A stretch of 37,779 nucleotides of DNA. Source: Opitutia bacterium. GTDB lineage: Bacteria; Verrucomicrobiota; Verrucomicrobiia; Opitutales; Opitutaceae. The notes beneath the pieces were generated by a model that did no database searches, was not told the origin of the DNA, and saw only the letters and a list, made by a program, of their open reading frames with translations. The stretch is from positions 1-37,779 of the forward strand of contig CANJIU010000097.1 of assembly GCA_947474365.1 (NCBI GenBank), in the 5' to 3' direction. Shown one piece after another: positions 15,302 through 24,203 of the stretch (position 1 is its first letter; each line of letters starts with the position of its first letter). A program made the position numbers and the translations under genes.

Positions 15302-17431
15302 ATGACTCGTCCCACTTTCCCACCGGCGGGATCGCCGGCTCCGTCCGCTTCGCGCCAACCGATCTATGGAGTCGTCGGCAATCCGAACTGCGGCAAGAGC
15401 ACGCTGTTCAACGCGCTCACCGGCCTGAAACAAAAGGTCGGCAACTATCCCGGTGTGACCGTCGAGAAAAAGGTCGGCATCGCCTATTCGCAACACGGGC
15501 AGCCGATGACCGTGATCGATCTGCCCGGCGCGTATTCGCTCGCTGCGCGCTCGCCAGACGAAGCCGTGACCCGCGACGTGCTGCTCGGCCGCCGCAGCGA
15601 CACCCCGCAGCCCGACCGCATCCTCTGCGTCGTCGATGCGACGAACCTCGAAAGGAATCTCTACCTCGTTCACCAAGTTCTCGATCTCGGGCGTCCAGTC
15701 ATTCTCGTCCTCAACATGATGGATCTGGCGGTCGAAGCCGGGCTGAACATCCGGGTTGCCCGGCTCGAACACGAACTCGGGATTCCCGTGATTCCCTGCG
15801 AGGCGGTGAACGGCAAAGGCCTCATCGAATTGAAACTCGCGATGAGCCGAGCGGAACTGCTGCTCTCGCGGCACGCGTGGGACATTCCCGCGCCCATCGC
15901 GCCGGCCGTGGCCGAATTGCAGGCGTCGCTTTCAGAGGAAGGGAAGGCTCCGCTGATTGCCCGCGCCGAAGCATTGTTGCTGCTCACGGATCAAGATTCC
16001 GTGCGCGTCGCGGGCTCAACCCCGCTCAGTCCGCGGACACAGGAAATTCTCGCCGGCTGGCAGAAACGCTGGGACGCGGAAGGCACCGATTGGGCCGGCA
16101 CGCTGGTCAATTCGCGTTACGAGGCGATCACGCAGCTCACCGCCGAAGTGGTCTTGCACGCGGGGAAAACCGGCCCGACCCGCAGCGATCGCATCGACGC
16201 CGTCGTAACGCATCCTGTGTGGGGCTGGCTCGTCCTCGTCGCGGTGATGGGGACACTGTTCCTGAGCATCTTCACCTTTGCGCAGGTGCCGATGGACTGG
16301 CTCGACGAACGGGTTTCCCTGCTGGCGGATTGGGTGAAGAACGCGATGCCCGCCGGCGACCTGCGTGATCTGATCACCGACGGCGCCATCGCGGGGGCCG
16401 GACGCGTGCTCGTGTTCGTGCCGCAAATTTTGATTCTCTATTTCTTCATCGGACTGTTGGAAGACACGGGCTATATGTCGCGCGCGGCTTTCATCATGGA
16501 CCGCCTCATGAGCCGCGTCGGATTGAACGGCAAGAGCTTCATTCCGCTGCTCAGTTCGTATGCGTGCGCGATTCCCGGGGTTATGGCCACGCGCACCATT
16601 GAAAACAAAAAGGACCGCATCATCACGATCCTGATCGCGCCGTTGATGAGCTGCTCGGCGCGATTGCCGGTGTATCTGTTGCTCATCGCCGCGCTGTTCC
16701 CGACGGAGAACGTGCCCGTGCTGGCCAAGGTCGGCATCATGCTCGGGATGTATGCGCTGGGCACCTCGGCCGCCTTTGGCTTTGCGTGGTTGTTCAAGCG
16801 CACGCTCCTGAAAAGCGAAGTGCCGCTGATGATCATGGAACTGCCGCCTTATCGCCTGCCTTCGCTCAAGGCGCTCGGCCTGCGGATGGTGGAACGCGGC
16901 TGGATTTTCGTTCGCAAGGCCGGGACGGTGATTCTCGGCGTGTCGATCATTCTCTGGTTCCTGGCGGCGTATCCCAAAATGCCGGCAGGCACGCCACCGG
17001 CGGAACAGCGCGCCCATAGCTATGCCGGCATGGTCGGCCACGCGCTGGAACCGGTGATCGCACCGCTCGGTTTCGACTGGCGCGTGGGTGTCGGTTTGTT
17101 GAGTTCGTTCGTCGCGCGCGAAGTATTCGTCAGCGCGACGGGCGTAATCTTCGGTGTTGAGACCGATCCGAAGGGCGACACCCTGCCGCTGCGGGCCGCA
17201 CTGCAAAAAGCGCAGTGGCCCGATGGTCGGCTGCTCTTCACTCCGCTCGTGTGCATCAACCTCATGATCTATTACGTGCTCGCGATGCAGTGCCTGAGCA
17301 CGACCGCGGTGGTGAAGCGCGAAACGAATTCCTGGGGCTGGACGCTGTTTCAACAGTTCTACCTGACCGCCACGGCGTGGCTCGTGTGTTTCGCCGTCTA
17401 TCAAATCGGACGCGCGTTGGGTTGGGGCTGA
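15302..17431 (+). CDS. feoB: Ferrous iron transporter B
   Basis: The 709-residue product is a full-length FeoB. Its N-terminal G domain has G1 (GNPNCGKST, from residue ~25), the switch region (NYPGVTVEKK), G3 (DLPGAYSL) and G4 (NMMD). A helical GDI-like region and a polytopic membrane domain follow, with two inverted Gate motifs that include conserved Cys (SYACAIPGVMATR, MSCSARLPVY). It imports Fe(II) across the inner membrane, driven or gated by GTP hydrolysis. It forms an operon with feoA, probably together with the Cys-rich gene upstream. No FeoC is seen. Confidence 0.96.
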   Translation: MTRPTFPPAGSPAPSASRQPIYGVVGNPNCGKSTLFNALTGLKQKVGNYPGVTVEKKVGIAYSQHGQPMTVIDLPGAYSLAARSPDEAVTRDVLLGRRSDTPQPDRILCVVDATNLERNLYLVHQVLDLGRPVILVLNMMDLAVEAGLNIRVARLEHELGIPVIPCEAVNGKGLIELKLAMSRAELLLSRHAWDIPAPIAPAVAELQASLSEEGKAPLIARAEALLLLTDQDSVRVAGSTPLSPRTQEILAGWQKRWDAEGTDWAGTLVNSRYEAITQLTAEVVLHAGKTGPTRSDRIDAVVTHPVWGWLVLVAVMGTLFLSIFTFAQVPMDWLDERVSLLADWVKNAMPAGDLRDLITDGAIAGAGRVLVFVPQILILYFFIGLLEDTGYMSRAAFIMDRLMSRVGLNGKSFIPLLSSYACAIPGVMATRTIENKKDRIITILIAPLMSCSARLPVYLLLIAALFPTENVPVLAKVGIMLGMYALGTSAAFGFAWLFKRTLLKSEVPLMIMELPPYRLPSLKALGLRMVERGWIFVRKAGTVILGVSIILWFLAAYPKMPAGTPPAEQRAHSYAGMVGHALEPVIAPLGFDWRVGVGLLSSFVAREVFVSATGVIFGVETDPKGDTLPLRAALQKAQWPDGRLLFTPLVCINLMIYYVLAMQCLSTTAVVKRETNSWGWTLFQQFYLTATAWLVCFAVYQIGRALGWG

Positions 17432-17756
17432 CGCCGCGTCATGAATCTACCCGGCGAAAAACGCGTCCTTCTGCATAGACACGAACAGTGCTTGCTGGTC
17501 ACGGCCCGGGTTTTCTTTGCGAAACGGCCAGCGCTCCACCTGCCCGAACAGCCGCCCCTCCGATTCGCGTGTGAAGGTGGAGGCGGCGAAGGAGCACGAC
17601 CTTGACAGGCAAGTCATAATTGGCCTCGGGCAGGCGAGATTCACTGGTGGCGGGTCCGGCTATCCCGATTCTAGCATCCGCGTTACAAAAAACACTGCGA
17701 GCCCCGTAATTCGTGTGAGGTTGACATTTCACTGAACGGTCACAGCGTTCCTTAGC
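17432..17756. other. Gap after feoB with a degraded minus-strand reading frame
   Basis: These 325 bases hold no intact gene. On the minus strand, 17447-17644 encodes a protein-like tail (for example VERWPFRKENPGRDQQALFV) and an overlapping frame, 17499-17732, has another protein-like stretch (ANYDLPVKVVLLRRL). Together they suggest a frameshifted remnant of an unidentified gene. A TTGACA at 17721-17726, 31 bp before the next start, may be a -35 element for the Cys-rich gene, but no good -10 is seen. Confidence 0.35.
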
Positions 17757-18164
17757 GTGTTTCCAAGCCGCAAGTTTCTCTCTGCTTTGTTCGCCCTCGC
17801 CCTATGGCTCGGCGCGGCCCAGCACTGTAATTTGGAAGCGGCCGGGATTTTGGCGTCCCATACCGATGCTGCCTCCGGCAGTGGTTGCTGCGCCGGGTCC
17901 GATGTCGGATGTGCGTCTGATGGTTGTGAAAGCGTCGAAAATGCCGCCTATCGGACAGCGAGCGACAATATTGCAGTCGATGCTCCGGCGTTCGTTTGCT
18001 GTCCATGTCTGATTTGTCTCAGCCTCGATTTCCCTCCCGCAGAAGTCGTGAAGATTTCCGCCTCGCGCACCGATCTTGAGCGACCGCTCGATTGGGTGAC
18101 GACCTGGCTGTTTGTGCAGCGCGCCGCGTTGTCGCCGCGCGCTCCCTCATTGATGGTGGCTTGA
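17757..18164 (+). CDS. Small exported Cys-rich protein, czc-linked, paralog of the 14542 gene
   Basis: Starting at GTG 17757, the 135-residue product has a signal peptide (SALFALALWLGAAQ), then CN, a GCCAGSDVGC cluster, DGC, a CCPCLICLS box around residue 85 and a C-terminal QRAALSPRAPSLMVA. It matches the feo-linked protein at 14542 in length, Cys placement and C-terminus. Eleven or so Cys in an exported protein upstream of an efflux operon suggest metal binding in the periplasm. I know no named family for it. It is 112 bp upstream of the outer-membrane efflux gene and may share its transcript. Confidence 0.65.
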   Translation: MFPSRKFLSALFALALWLGAAQHCNLEAAGILASHTDAASGSGCCAGSDVGCASDGCESVENAAYRTASDNIAVDAPAFVCCPCLICLSLDFPPAEVVKISASRTDLERPLDWVTTWLFVQRAALSPRAPSLMVA

Positions 18165-18276
18165 TCGGTCCCTGCGCGGACTGACGAGCCTTTTTTCCGT
18201 TCCACGCGGACGCACTGCTTCGCGTGTTCCCGGGCCGTGTGCGCCCGCGTTTCTCTGCTCATTCCAACCATTTTCC

Positions 18277-19572
18277 ATGAAGTCCTCGTTCCTCTCCCCA
18301 TTCCACCGCCCCCTTGTCGGGCTCTTCCTGCTCGCCGCTTCGCTGCGAGCCCAAACTCTGCCCGCCGAAAATCCGGCGGTGCCGCTTCCCGCCGTCGTGC
18401 AAGAGATCACCAGCAGTAACCCAGAACTGAAATTCTACGAGGCAGAGATCGCCGTCGCCAAGGCGCGCCAGAAAGGAGCGGCGTTGCGCAGCGATCCGGA
18501 GTTGTCGCTCGACGTGGGCCGCAAGCGGGTGCGTGACATGTCAGGCACGCTGGCGGGCTCCGGCACCGCGTGGTCCGTCTCCGTCACACAAACCTTTGAG
18601 TGGCCCGGACGGCTCGCGTTGCGCAAGGCGATCGCGAACAGTCAGGTGGATTTGGCGGAACTGGGCCTGAACCGTTTCCAGAATGCGCTTTCGGGACGCG
18701 CCCGGACCCTTGCCTACACTCTGCACGCGGCCAATGCCAAGGCCAATGCCGTGCGCGAGGTGGCGGACCGCTTTGCCGCTCTGAAGGAGACTTTTCTCGC
18801 CCGCGATCCCGCAGGCATGACGCCGCTCTTGGAAACGCGCGTGATCGAGGCCGGTGAACTGGCATTGCAGCGCCGCGCGACGGAAGCCGAGCTGGCGGTG
18901 CAGGCCGCGCTCATCGAATTGAATCAACTGCGGGGCGCGGCGATGGACGCACCGCTGCGCATTGCCACGCCGGTTTTGAAACTGAATGAGGCACCCGCGA
19001 CCGCCGCATTGATGGCGGCGGCGCGGGAAAACAATTTCGACTACCGCATGAAGCGGCTGGAGGTGGAGCAGCAAGGATTTGAAGTGCGGCTCGCGCGCAA
19101 CGAGCGCTACCCGGCCGTCAGTGTCAGCCCCTTCTACTCTCAGGAGAAGGCCGGCGACCGCCAGAGCGTCGTGGGCATCGGTCTTAGCGTGCCGCTCCCG
19201 GTTACACCGCGCACGCGCAGCGCGGTGGACGTGGCCGAAGCTCGGCGGCGCCAAGCCGAGGTCGCCGTCATCGTGGCCCAGCGTGAACTGGATCGCGAGG
19301 TGCTCACGGCGGCCCAGGCGTTCTCAACCAAGCTGGCCGAGACGCGTCGTTGGGCGCCCGAATCCGTCACTAAGTTTCAGGAAGCCGCCGCGCTTTCCGA
19401 CCGTCATTACCGCCTCGGCGCGGTGCCCATCGCGACCTACGTCGAATTGCAGAACAGCTATCTCGATGCCGTCGAAGCGTTGTTAAACACGCAGCGCGAG
19501 GCGCTCGAAGCCGGCCTAAAGCTCCAACAGCTCACCGGCCTCAACTTTAACCCGGTGGAGATCACGCCATGA
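18277..19572 (+). CDS. czcC: CzcC-like outer-membrane efflux protein
   Basis: The 431-residue product is a TolC-superfamily outer membrane factor. It has a signal peptide ending near LRAQ, then two long helical repeats starting with the typical ITSSNPELKFYEAEIAVAKA and a second NNFDYRMKRLEVEQQGFEVR. It forms the trimeric exit duct for the RND pump encoded downstream. Its stop overlaps the adaptor start (ATGA), placing all three pump genes in one operon. Length and repeats fit CzcC; the symbol is by type and operon position. Confidence 0.88.
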   Translation: MKSSFLSPFHRPLVGLFLLAASLRAQTLPAENPAVPLPAVVQEITSSNPELKFYEAEIAVAKARQKGAALRSDPELSLDVGRKRVRDMSGTLAGSGTAWSVSVTQTFEWPGRLALRKAIANSQVDLAELGLNRFQNALSGRARTLAYTLHAANAKANAVREVADRFAALKETFLARDPAGMTPLLETRVIEAGELALQRRATEAELAVQAALIELNQLRGAAMDAPLRIATPVLKLNEAPATAALMAAARENNFDYRMKRLEVEQQGFEVRLARNERYPAVSVSPFYSQEKAGDRQSVVGIGLSVPLPVTPRTRSAVDVAEARRRQAEVAVIVAQRELDREVLTAAQAFSTKLAETRRWAPESVTKFQEAAALSDRHYRLGAVPIATYVELQNSYLDAVEALLNTQREALEAGLKLQQLTGLNFNPVEITP

Positions 19573-20354
19573 GGCCAGCCGTATATTGGCTAGTATCCGG
19601 GCTCCTCGCCGCCGGCCTCGCGACCGGCTGTGGACGCAAGGCGGCGGATGCGCACAACTCCGACGACGGACACAAACACGCCGAAACTGCGAAGGCCGAA
19701 GAGCACAAGGAGGGCGATGGCCACAAGCACGGCAAAGAAGAAAAGAAGGGTGACGAACACGGTGAAGAAGAGAAGGCCGGCGTCGCTTTCAAGGAGGGTC
19801 GTGGCCTGACCCTCAGTCCCGAAATCATCAAGGCTCTCGGCCTCACCACCGTCGAGGCGGCCGACCGCCCGTTGAGCGCCATCGTGAACATCGTGGCGCA
19901 GGTCTTCGCCACGAAGCCGCACGTTCTCGCGACGGCGAGCATGTCGAAGGAGGCAGGAGAGCGATTGGAGAAAAAATCTTTCACCGGTGCGAAAATCACG
20001 CGCATTGACCGTGCGGCCACTTCGGCCACGCGGCTGGTCGACGTGGTCTTCGCCTTGGAGCGCACGCCGCTGCCCGAACTCGGCGACTTTGTTTCCCTGG
20101 CGATGGCCAGCGAACCCACGAACGTGCTCGCCGTTCCACGCACCGCGATTCTTGACGGCGCGACGGGCACCTTCGTTTACGTCCTCAACGGCGAATTCTA
20201 CCTGCGCACGGCCGTGAAGCTGGGCGCGCGTTCCGCCGACTATGTCGAGATCACCGACGGCCTCTATTCCGGCGACATGGTCGTCGTCTCGCCCGTTGAC
20301 CAACTCTGGCTCTCCGAGCTGCGCCTCACCAAAGGCGGCGGGCACAGCCACTAA
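19569..20354 (+). CDS. czcB: CzcB-like adaptor, minimal form, His-rich lipoprotein
   Basis: The 261-residue product is much shorter than usual CzcB adaptors (~370-520 residues). A lipobox (LAAGLATGC) is followed by a His/Glu/Lys-rich segment (residues ~30-70). A beta-barrel entry (LTLSPEIIKALGLTTVEA), a barrel with VLAVPRTAILDGATGTFVYV, and a membrane-proximal part with DGLYSGDMVVVSPVDQL follow. The alpha-helical hairpin and lipoyl domain that normally lie between are essentially absent. It should link the RND pump to the outer membrane duct; how it reaches without a hairpin is unclear. An exported protein at 24204 may supply a missing N-terminal domain. Confidence 0.75.
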   Translation: MRPAVYWLVSGLLAAGLATGCGRKAADAHNSDDGHKHAETAKAEEHKEGDGHKHGKEEKKGDEHGEEEKAGVAFKEGRGLTLSPEIIKALGLTTVEAADRPLSAIVNIVAQVFATKPHVLATASMSKEAGERLEKKSFTGAKITRIDRAATSATRLVDVVFALERTPLPELGDFVSLAMASEPTNVLAVPRTAILDGATGTFVYVLNGEFYLRTAVKLGARSADYVEITDGLYSGDMVVVSPVDQLWLSELRLTKGGGHSH

Positions 20355-20377
20355 ATTCAGTTTTTCCCTTTTCCAAC

Positions 20378-23300
20378 ATGATCGACAAAATTATCGAGTT
20401 CGCCCTGCGCCAGCGCGTCTTCGTGCTGATTGGCGCGGTCGCGCTCATCGCCGTGGGGGCATGGTCCGCCGTGAACCTACCCATCGACGCGGTGCCCGAC
20501 ATCACCAACGTCCAAGTGCAGATCAATACCTCCGTCCCGGCCCTCGCGCCGGAGGAGATTGAAAAACTCGTCACCTATCCGATCGAGGTCGAAATGGGCG
20601 GCATCGAAAAACTTCTGGAGGTCCGCTCGATCTCCAAGTTCGGCCTCTCCCAGGTTACCCTGATTTTCGAGGAGGACGCCGACATCTATCGCGCGCGCCA
20701 GCTCGCGGGCGAACGGCTCCAAGCGGTCCTCGATGAACTGCCGCCGGGTGTGACGCCGAAACTCGCGCCGATCACAACCGGTCTCGGCGAAATCTACCAC
20801 TACACCGTCCACTACAAAAAAGACTTCAAGGATGCCCCGGCCGATCCCATCGACCGTCTGCGCCAGCTCAAGCTCGCGCAGGATTACATCGTGAAGCCGG
20901 CGCTGCGCACCGTAAAGGGCGTGACCGAGGTGAACACCTCCGGCGGCTACGAGCGCCAGCTTGTCATCCAGCCGGACCCGCAGAAGCTGCGGGCGGTCGG
21001 GCTCACGGTCGGAGAAATCTCCGACGTGATCGCCGAGAACGTTGAAAATGCCGGTGGCTCCGTGGTGGAAAAAGGCGGTGAAGCTGTCACCGTCCGCGCT
21101 GTCGGGCGAGTTCAGACCGTGGAGGAGATTGCGAACCTGCCGATCAAGTTTGCGGGCCGGCCTGCCGCCCTGCGGATCAAGGATGTCGCGGAAGTCGGCA
21201 TCGGCTCCGGCCAGCGCACCGGCTCCGCCACGCACGATGGCGAGGAGGCGGTGCTGGGCTCGGCGCTCATGCTCATCGGCGAAAACAGCCGCCTCGTTTC
21301 CGGCCGCGTGCATGAGAAAATCCAGGAGTTGCAGGCCAAGATGCCGCCGGGGATGGTGATTGAGACCGTTTACAATCGCACGGACCTCGTGAATTCGACG
21401 ATCCGCACGGTGGAGAAAAATCTCCTCGAAGGCGCGATCCTCGTCATCGCGGTTCTCATCGGCCTCCTCGGCAACTGGCGGGCCGCCCTGATCGTGGCCT
21501 GCGCGATTCCGCTCTCCATGTTCTTCGCGATGACGGGCATGGTGCGCTACGGCGTTTCGGGCAACTTGATGAGTCTGGGCGCGGTGGACTTCGGCCTCAT
21601 CGTCGATGGCGCCGTGGTAATCGCGGAGAACGTCGTCCGTATGCTGGCCCACCGACAGCACCAACTCGGGCGGCTGCTCAATCGCGAAGAGCGGATGCAC
21701 ACCATCCTTACAGCGTGCAAGCAGGTGGGCACGCCGACCGTCTTCGGCGTGGCGATCATCACGATTGTTTACCTTCCCATGTTCACGCTCACGGGTGTCG
21801 AGGGAAAGATGTTCCGCCCGATGGCGTTCACGGTCGTGTTCGCCCTCATCGGCGCGCTCATCCTCGCCCTCACCATCGTGCCGGTTCTCTGCTCGTTCTT
21901 CATGTCGAAGAAAGTGAGCGAGGAGGACAATTTCCTCATCCGCTTCGCGAAGCGTGTTTACACTCCGGTGCTGAACTTCAGCCTGCGGATGCGCTGGCCC
22001 ATGACGCTGACGGCAGTCGGCATTTTCGCGCTGTCGGTCTGGGTGTTCTCCCGGCTCGGCGCGGAATTCATCCCGCAGCTCGACGAGGGTTCGCTGGCCG
22101 CGCAGATGATCCGCACCACGAGCATCGGGCTCGCGCCGTCGGTCCAGATGCAGATGGCGGCGGAGAAGCTCGTGCTGGAAAAATTTCCCGAGGTGACGCA
22201 CACCTTTGCCCGCGTCGGGACCTCGGAGGTCGCGACCGATCCGATGGGTGTCAACGTCGGCGACAGTTACATCCTGCTCAAGCAACCTGAGGAGTGGCGC
22301 AAAATCGACGGCCGCACCATCACGAAGGACGAGCTGACGAATCTGATGTCGAAGGAGCTGACGACGCACTTCCCCGGCCAGTCGTATCTCTTCTCCCAGC
22401 CAATCGAATTGCGCTTCAACGAACTCCTTTCCGGCAGTCGCGCCGACATTGCGATCAAAGTGTTTGGCGACGACTATGACACTCTGGCAAAAGTCGCCGG
22501 CGAGGTCAGGGAGCTTGTGGAGAAAATTCCCGGCGCGGCCGATGTGGAATTCGACGCCGCTGGCAAGGCACCCGTCCTGCAAATCGTGATGAACCGCGCG
22601 GCGATGGGGCGTTACAACGTGCATGCCGCCGAGGTGAACAAAGTGGTCGGCACCGCGTTCGCCGGCCTTAAGGCGGGCATCGTGGTCGATGGCAATCGGC
22701 GCTTTCCGATCGTCACCCGCCTGGCAGAGGCGGCCCGGCAGGATTTTGCGAACGTCGGCAATCTGCCGGTGCGCACGACAGACGGCGGTTTCATTGCGCT
22801 CAGTCAGGTCGCGGACGTCAGCGTTACCGAAAGCGTCAACACCATCAGCCGCGAGGCGTTCCAACGCCGGATGGCGATTCAAGTCAACTTGCGTGGCCGC
22901 GACGTGCAGAGCTTCGTGCAGGAGGCGCAGCAGAAGATCGGTGCCGGGGTGAAAATGCCCGAGGGCTACTTCGTCGAATACGGCGGAGCTTTCAAAAATC
23001 TCCAGGAGGCGAAGCAGCGTCTCATGATTGTCGTGCCGATGGCGCTGGCGGCGATCTTCCTGCTGATTTTCATGGCGTTCAGCAGCGTGCGGCAGGCGCT
23101 CATCGTTTATACCGGCATTCCGCTGGCGATTACTGGAGGCGTCTTTGCTCTCTGGCTGCGCGATCTGCCATTCTCGATCTCGGCGGCCGTCGGCTTCATT
23201 GCGCTTTCGGGTGTCGCGGTGCTCAACGGTGTCATGATGATTTCGTTCATCAACCAGCTCCGCGAGGAAGGGAAGAACGTGCGCGACGCCGTGGTCGAAG

Positions 23301-23542
23301 GCGCCCTCACGCGGCTCCGCCCCGTGCTGATGACGGCGCTCGTGGCCTCGCTCGGCTTCGTGCCGATGGCGCTCGCGCACGGTTCGGGTGCGGAGGTGCA
23401 GCGACCTCTCGCGACCGTCGTCATCGGGGGGATTATCACTGCGACCTTCCTGACGCTTGTGCTTCTGCCGACGCTCTATTGCTGGTTCGAGCGGGATAAT
23501 AGTGAACCGATCGAAAAGTCTGCGCCGAGCACTTCGTCATGA
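20378..23542 (+). CDS. czcA: CzcA-type heavy-metal RND efflux pump
   Basis: The 1054-residue product is a complete HME-RND transporter with twelve membrane segments and two large periplasmic loops. The proton-relay signature DFGLIVDGAVVIAEN in TM4 gives D404, D410 and E417, matching the Asp/Asp/Glu triad of CzcA for divalent metals (Zn, Co, Cd, Ni). Monovalent Cu/Ag pumps carry a different sequence there. It exports metal from periplasm or cytosol, driven by protons, with the CzcC- and CzcB-like partners. The stop overlaps the next gene (ATGA), extending the operon into the lipoprotein genes. Confidence 0.95.
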   Translation: MIDKIIEFALRQRVFVLIGAVALIAVGAWSAVNLPIDAVPDITNVQVQINTSVPALAPEEIEKLVTYPIEVEMGGIEKLLEVRSISKFGLSQVTLIFEEDADIYRARQLAGERLQAVLDELPPGVTPKLAPITTGLGEIYHYTVHYKKDFKDAPADPIDRLRQLKLAQDYIVKPALRTVKGVTEVNTSGGYERQLVIQPDPQKLRAVGLTVGEISDVIAENVENAGGSVVEKGGEAVTVRAVGRVQTVEEIANLPIKFAGRPAALRIKDVAEVGIGSGQRTGSATHDGEEAVLGSALMLIGENSRLVSGRVHEKIQELQAKMPPGMVIETVYNRTDLVNSTIRTVEKNLLEGAILVIAVLIGLLGNWRAALIVACAIPLSMFFAMTGMVRYGVSGNLMSLGAVDFGLIVDGAVVIAENVVRMLAHRQHQLGRLLNREERMHTILTACKQVGTPTVFGVAIITIVYLPMFTLTGVEGKMFRPMAFTVVFALIGALILALTIVPVLCSFFMSKKVSEEDNFLIRFAKRVYTPVLNFSLRMRWPMTLTAVGIFALSVWVFSRLGAEFIPQLDEGSLAAQMIRTTSIGLAPSVQMQMAAEKLVLEKFPEVTHTFARVGTSEVATDPMGVNVGDSYILLKQPEEWRKIDGRTITKDELTNLMSKELTTHFPGQSYLFSQPIELRFNELLSGSRADIAIKVFGDDYDTLAKVAGEVRELVEKIPGAADVEFDAAGKAPVLQIVMNRAAMGRYNVHAAEVNKVVGTAFAGLKAGIVVDGNRRFPIVTRLAEAARQDFANVGNLPVRTTDGGFIALSQVADVSVTESVNTISREAFQRRMAIQVNLRGRDVQSFVQEAQQKIGAGVKMPEGYFVEYGGAFKNLQEAKQRLMIVVPMALAAIFLLIFMAFSSVRQALIVYTGIPLAITGGVFALWLRDLPFSISAAVGFIALSGVAVLNGVMMISFINQLREEGKNVRDAVVEGALTRLRPVLMTALVASLGFVPMALAHGSGAEVQRPLATVVIGGIITATFLTLVLLPTLYCWFERDNSEPIEKSAPSTSS

Positions 23543-23778
23543 AGCCCTTTCGCATGGTCCTTCTCGCAGCCGTCGTCGTGGTCGGTGGCTGCGCGTCGGT
23601 CCCGTTGCCTCCTGAAGTGGCGGCGATTGTGGGCACGCAAGAGTCCTCCCGTTGGGTGGCGCTCTATCCGCCCAAGTTCGTGGTTTCCGGGGAGCAACTG
23701 CTCTTGACGGAGGCCACGGCGTTTTTTCCGGACAAATACAATCCAAATCCAGCACAACCTCGAAGGACATGCCTATGA
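23539..23778 (+). CDS. Small lipoprotein, truncated member of a three-gene family
   Basis: The 79-residue product has a signal peptide with lipobox (VVVVGGC) followed by ASVPLPPEVAA. It matches the proteins encoded at 23775 and 25050 in this start and in the next ~35 residues (WVALYPPKF like SVAIYQPKL). It then ends in unrelated sequence where its relatives continue for ~70 residues. It overlaps the end of czcA and the start of the next lipoprotein gene (ATGA at both ends), so translation coupling is kept although the domain is lost. Probably a decaying duplicate. Confidence 0.6.
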   Translation: MKPFRMVLLAAVVVVGGCASVPLPPEVAAIVGTQESSRWVALYPPKFVVSGEQLLLTEATAFFPDKYNPNPAQPRRTCL

Positions 23779-24194
23779 ATGCATCCCGTCTCCTGCCTCT
23801 CGCGGCCGCCGCTTTCCTCGGCGGTTGCGCTTCGGTTTCGCTGCCACCGGAAATCGCCGCCGTCCCGGTGGTCCCCGTCCCGTCGAAGTCGGTCGCAATC
23901 TACCAGCCCAAGTTGCTTCGAACCGAAACCGGCCTCGTTGTGGACGGTTGGGTTTACCCCCAATTCGGCGTCACGACCACGGCCAAGAGCCATCTGGAAG
24001 TGATTTTCTTCGATATCGCCGGACGCGAGTCGAAAAACCAGTCCGTGAACTTTGTGCCGGGCGATCTCCGGCACCGCGCCAGCCATCGTATGCAGCCCCG
24101 CGGTCATTACCAGTTGCCGGTTTCCGAACTGCCGGCGGGCACCGCGCGTGTCGAAGTCCGTGCGCACGACGAACCGCACCCCAATCAATCCTGA
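23775..24194 (+). CDS. Lipoprotein of the czc accessory family
   Basis: From ATG 23775 the 139-residue product has lipobox AFLGGC, then ASVSLPPEIAAV and a beta-rich domain (VAIYQPKL, GWVYPQFG, HLEVIFFD, GTARVEVRAHDE). The protein encoded at 25050 shares each of these elements in the same order, including a closing TA(R/K)(V/I)EVRA(H/D)(D/E). No enzyme motif is seen, and the Ig-like strand pattern suggests a binding or structural role at the outer membrane. It is inside the czc operon between the pump and the PII-like gene. Family not recognised. Confidence 0.7.
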   Translation: MNASRLLPLAAAAFLGGCASVSLPPEIAAVPVVPVPSKSVAIYQPKLLRTETGLVVDGWVYPQFGVTTTAKSHLEVIFFDIAGRESKNQSVNFVPGDLRHRASHRMQPRGHYQLPVSELPAGTARVEVRAHDEPHPNQS

Positions 24195-24203
24195 TTTTGT
24201 CCC

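Noticed and set aside
16016..17404. Minus-strand open frame of 462 codons opposite feoB
   Set aside because: Same reason: composition typical of an antisense shadow in GC-rich DNA, while feoB is unmistakable.
18165..18276. Possible terminator before the czcC-like gene (short stem near 18168-18180, T-run at 18192-18197)
   Set aside because: The stem is only about four base pairs and is separated from the T-run by ~10 bases, so termination cannot be supported.
20477..23380. Very long minus-strand open frame (967 codons) opposite czcA
   Set aside because: Its product is extremely rich in Arg, His, Asp and Glu with no domains. It mirrors the codon bias of the clearly real RND pump on the other strand.
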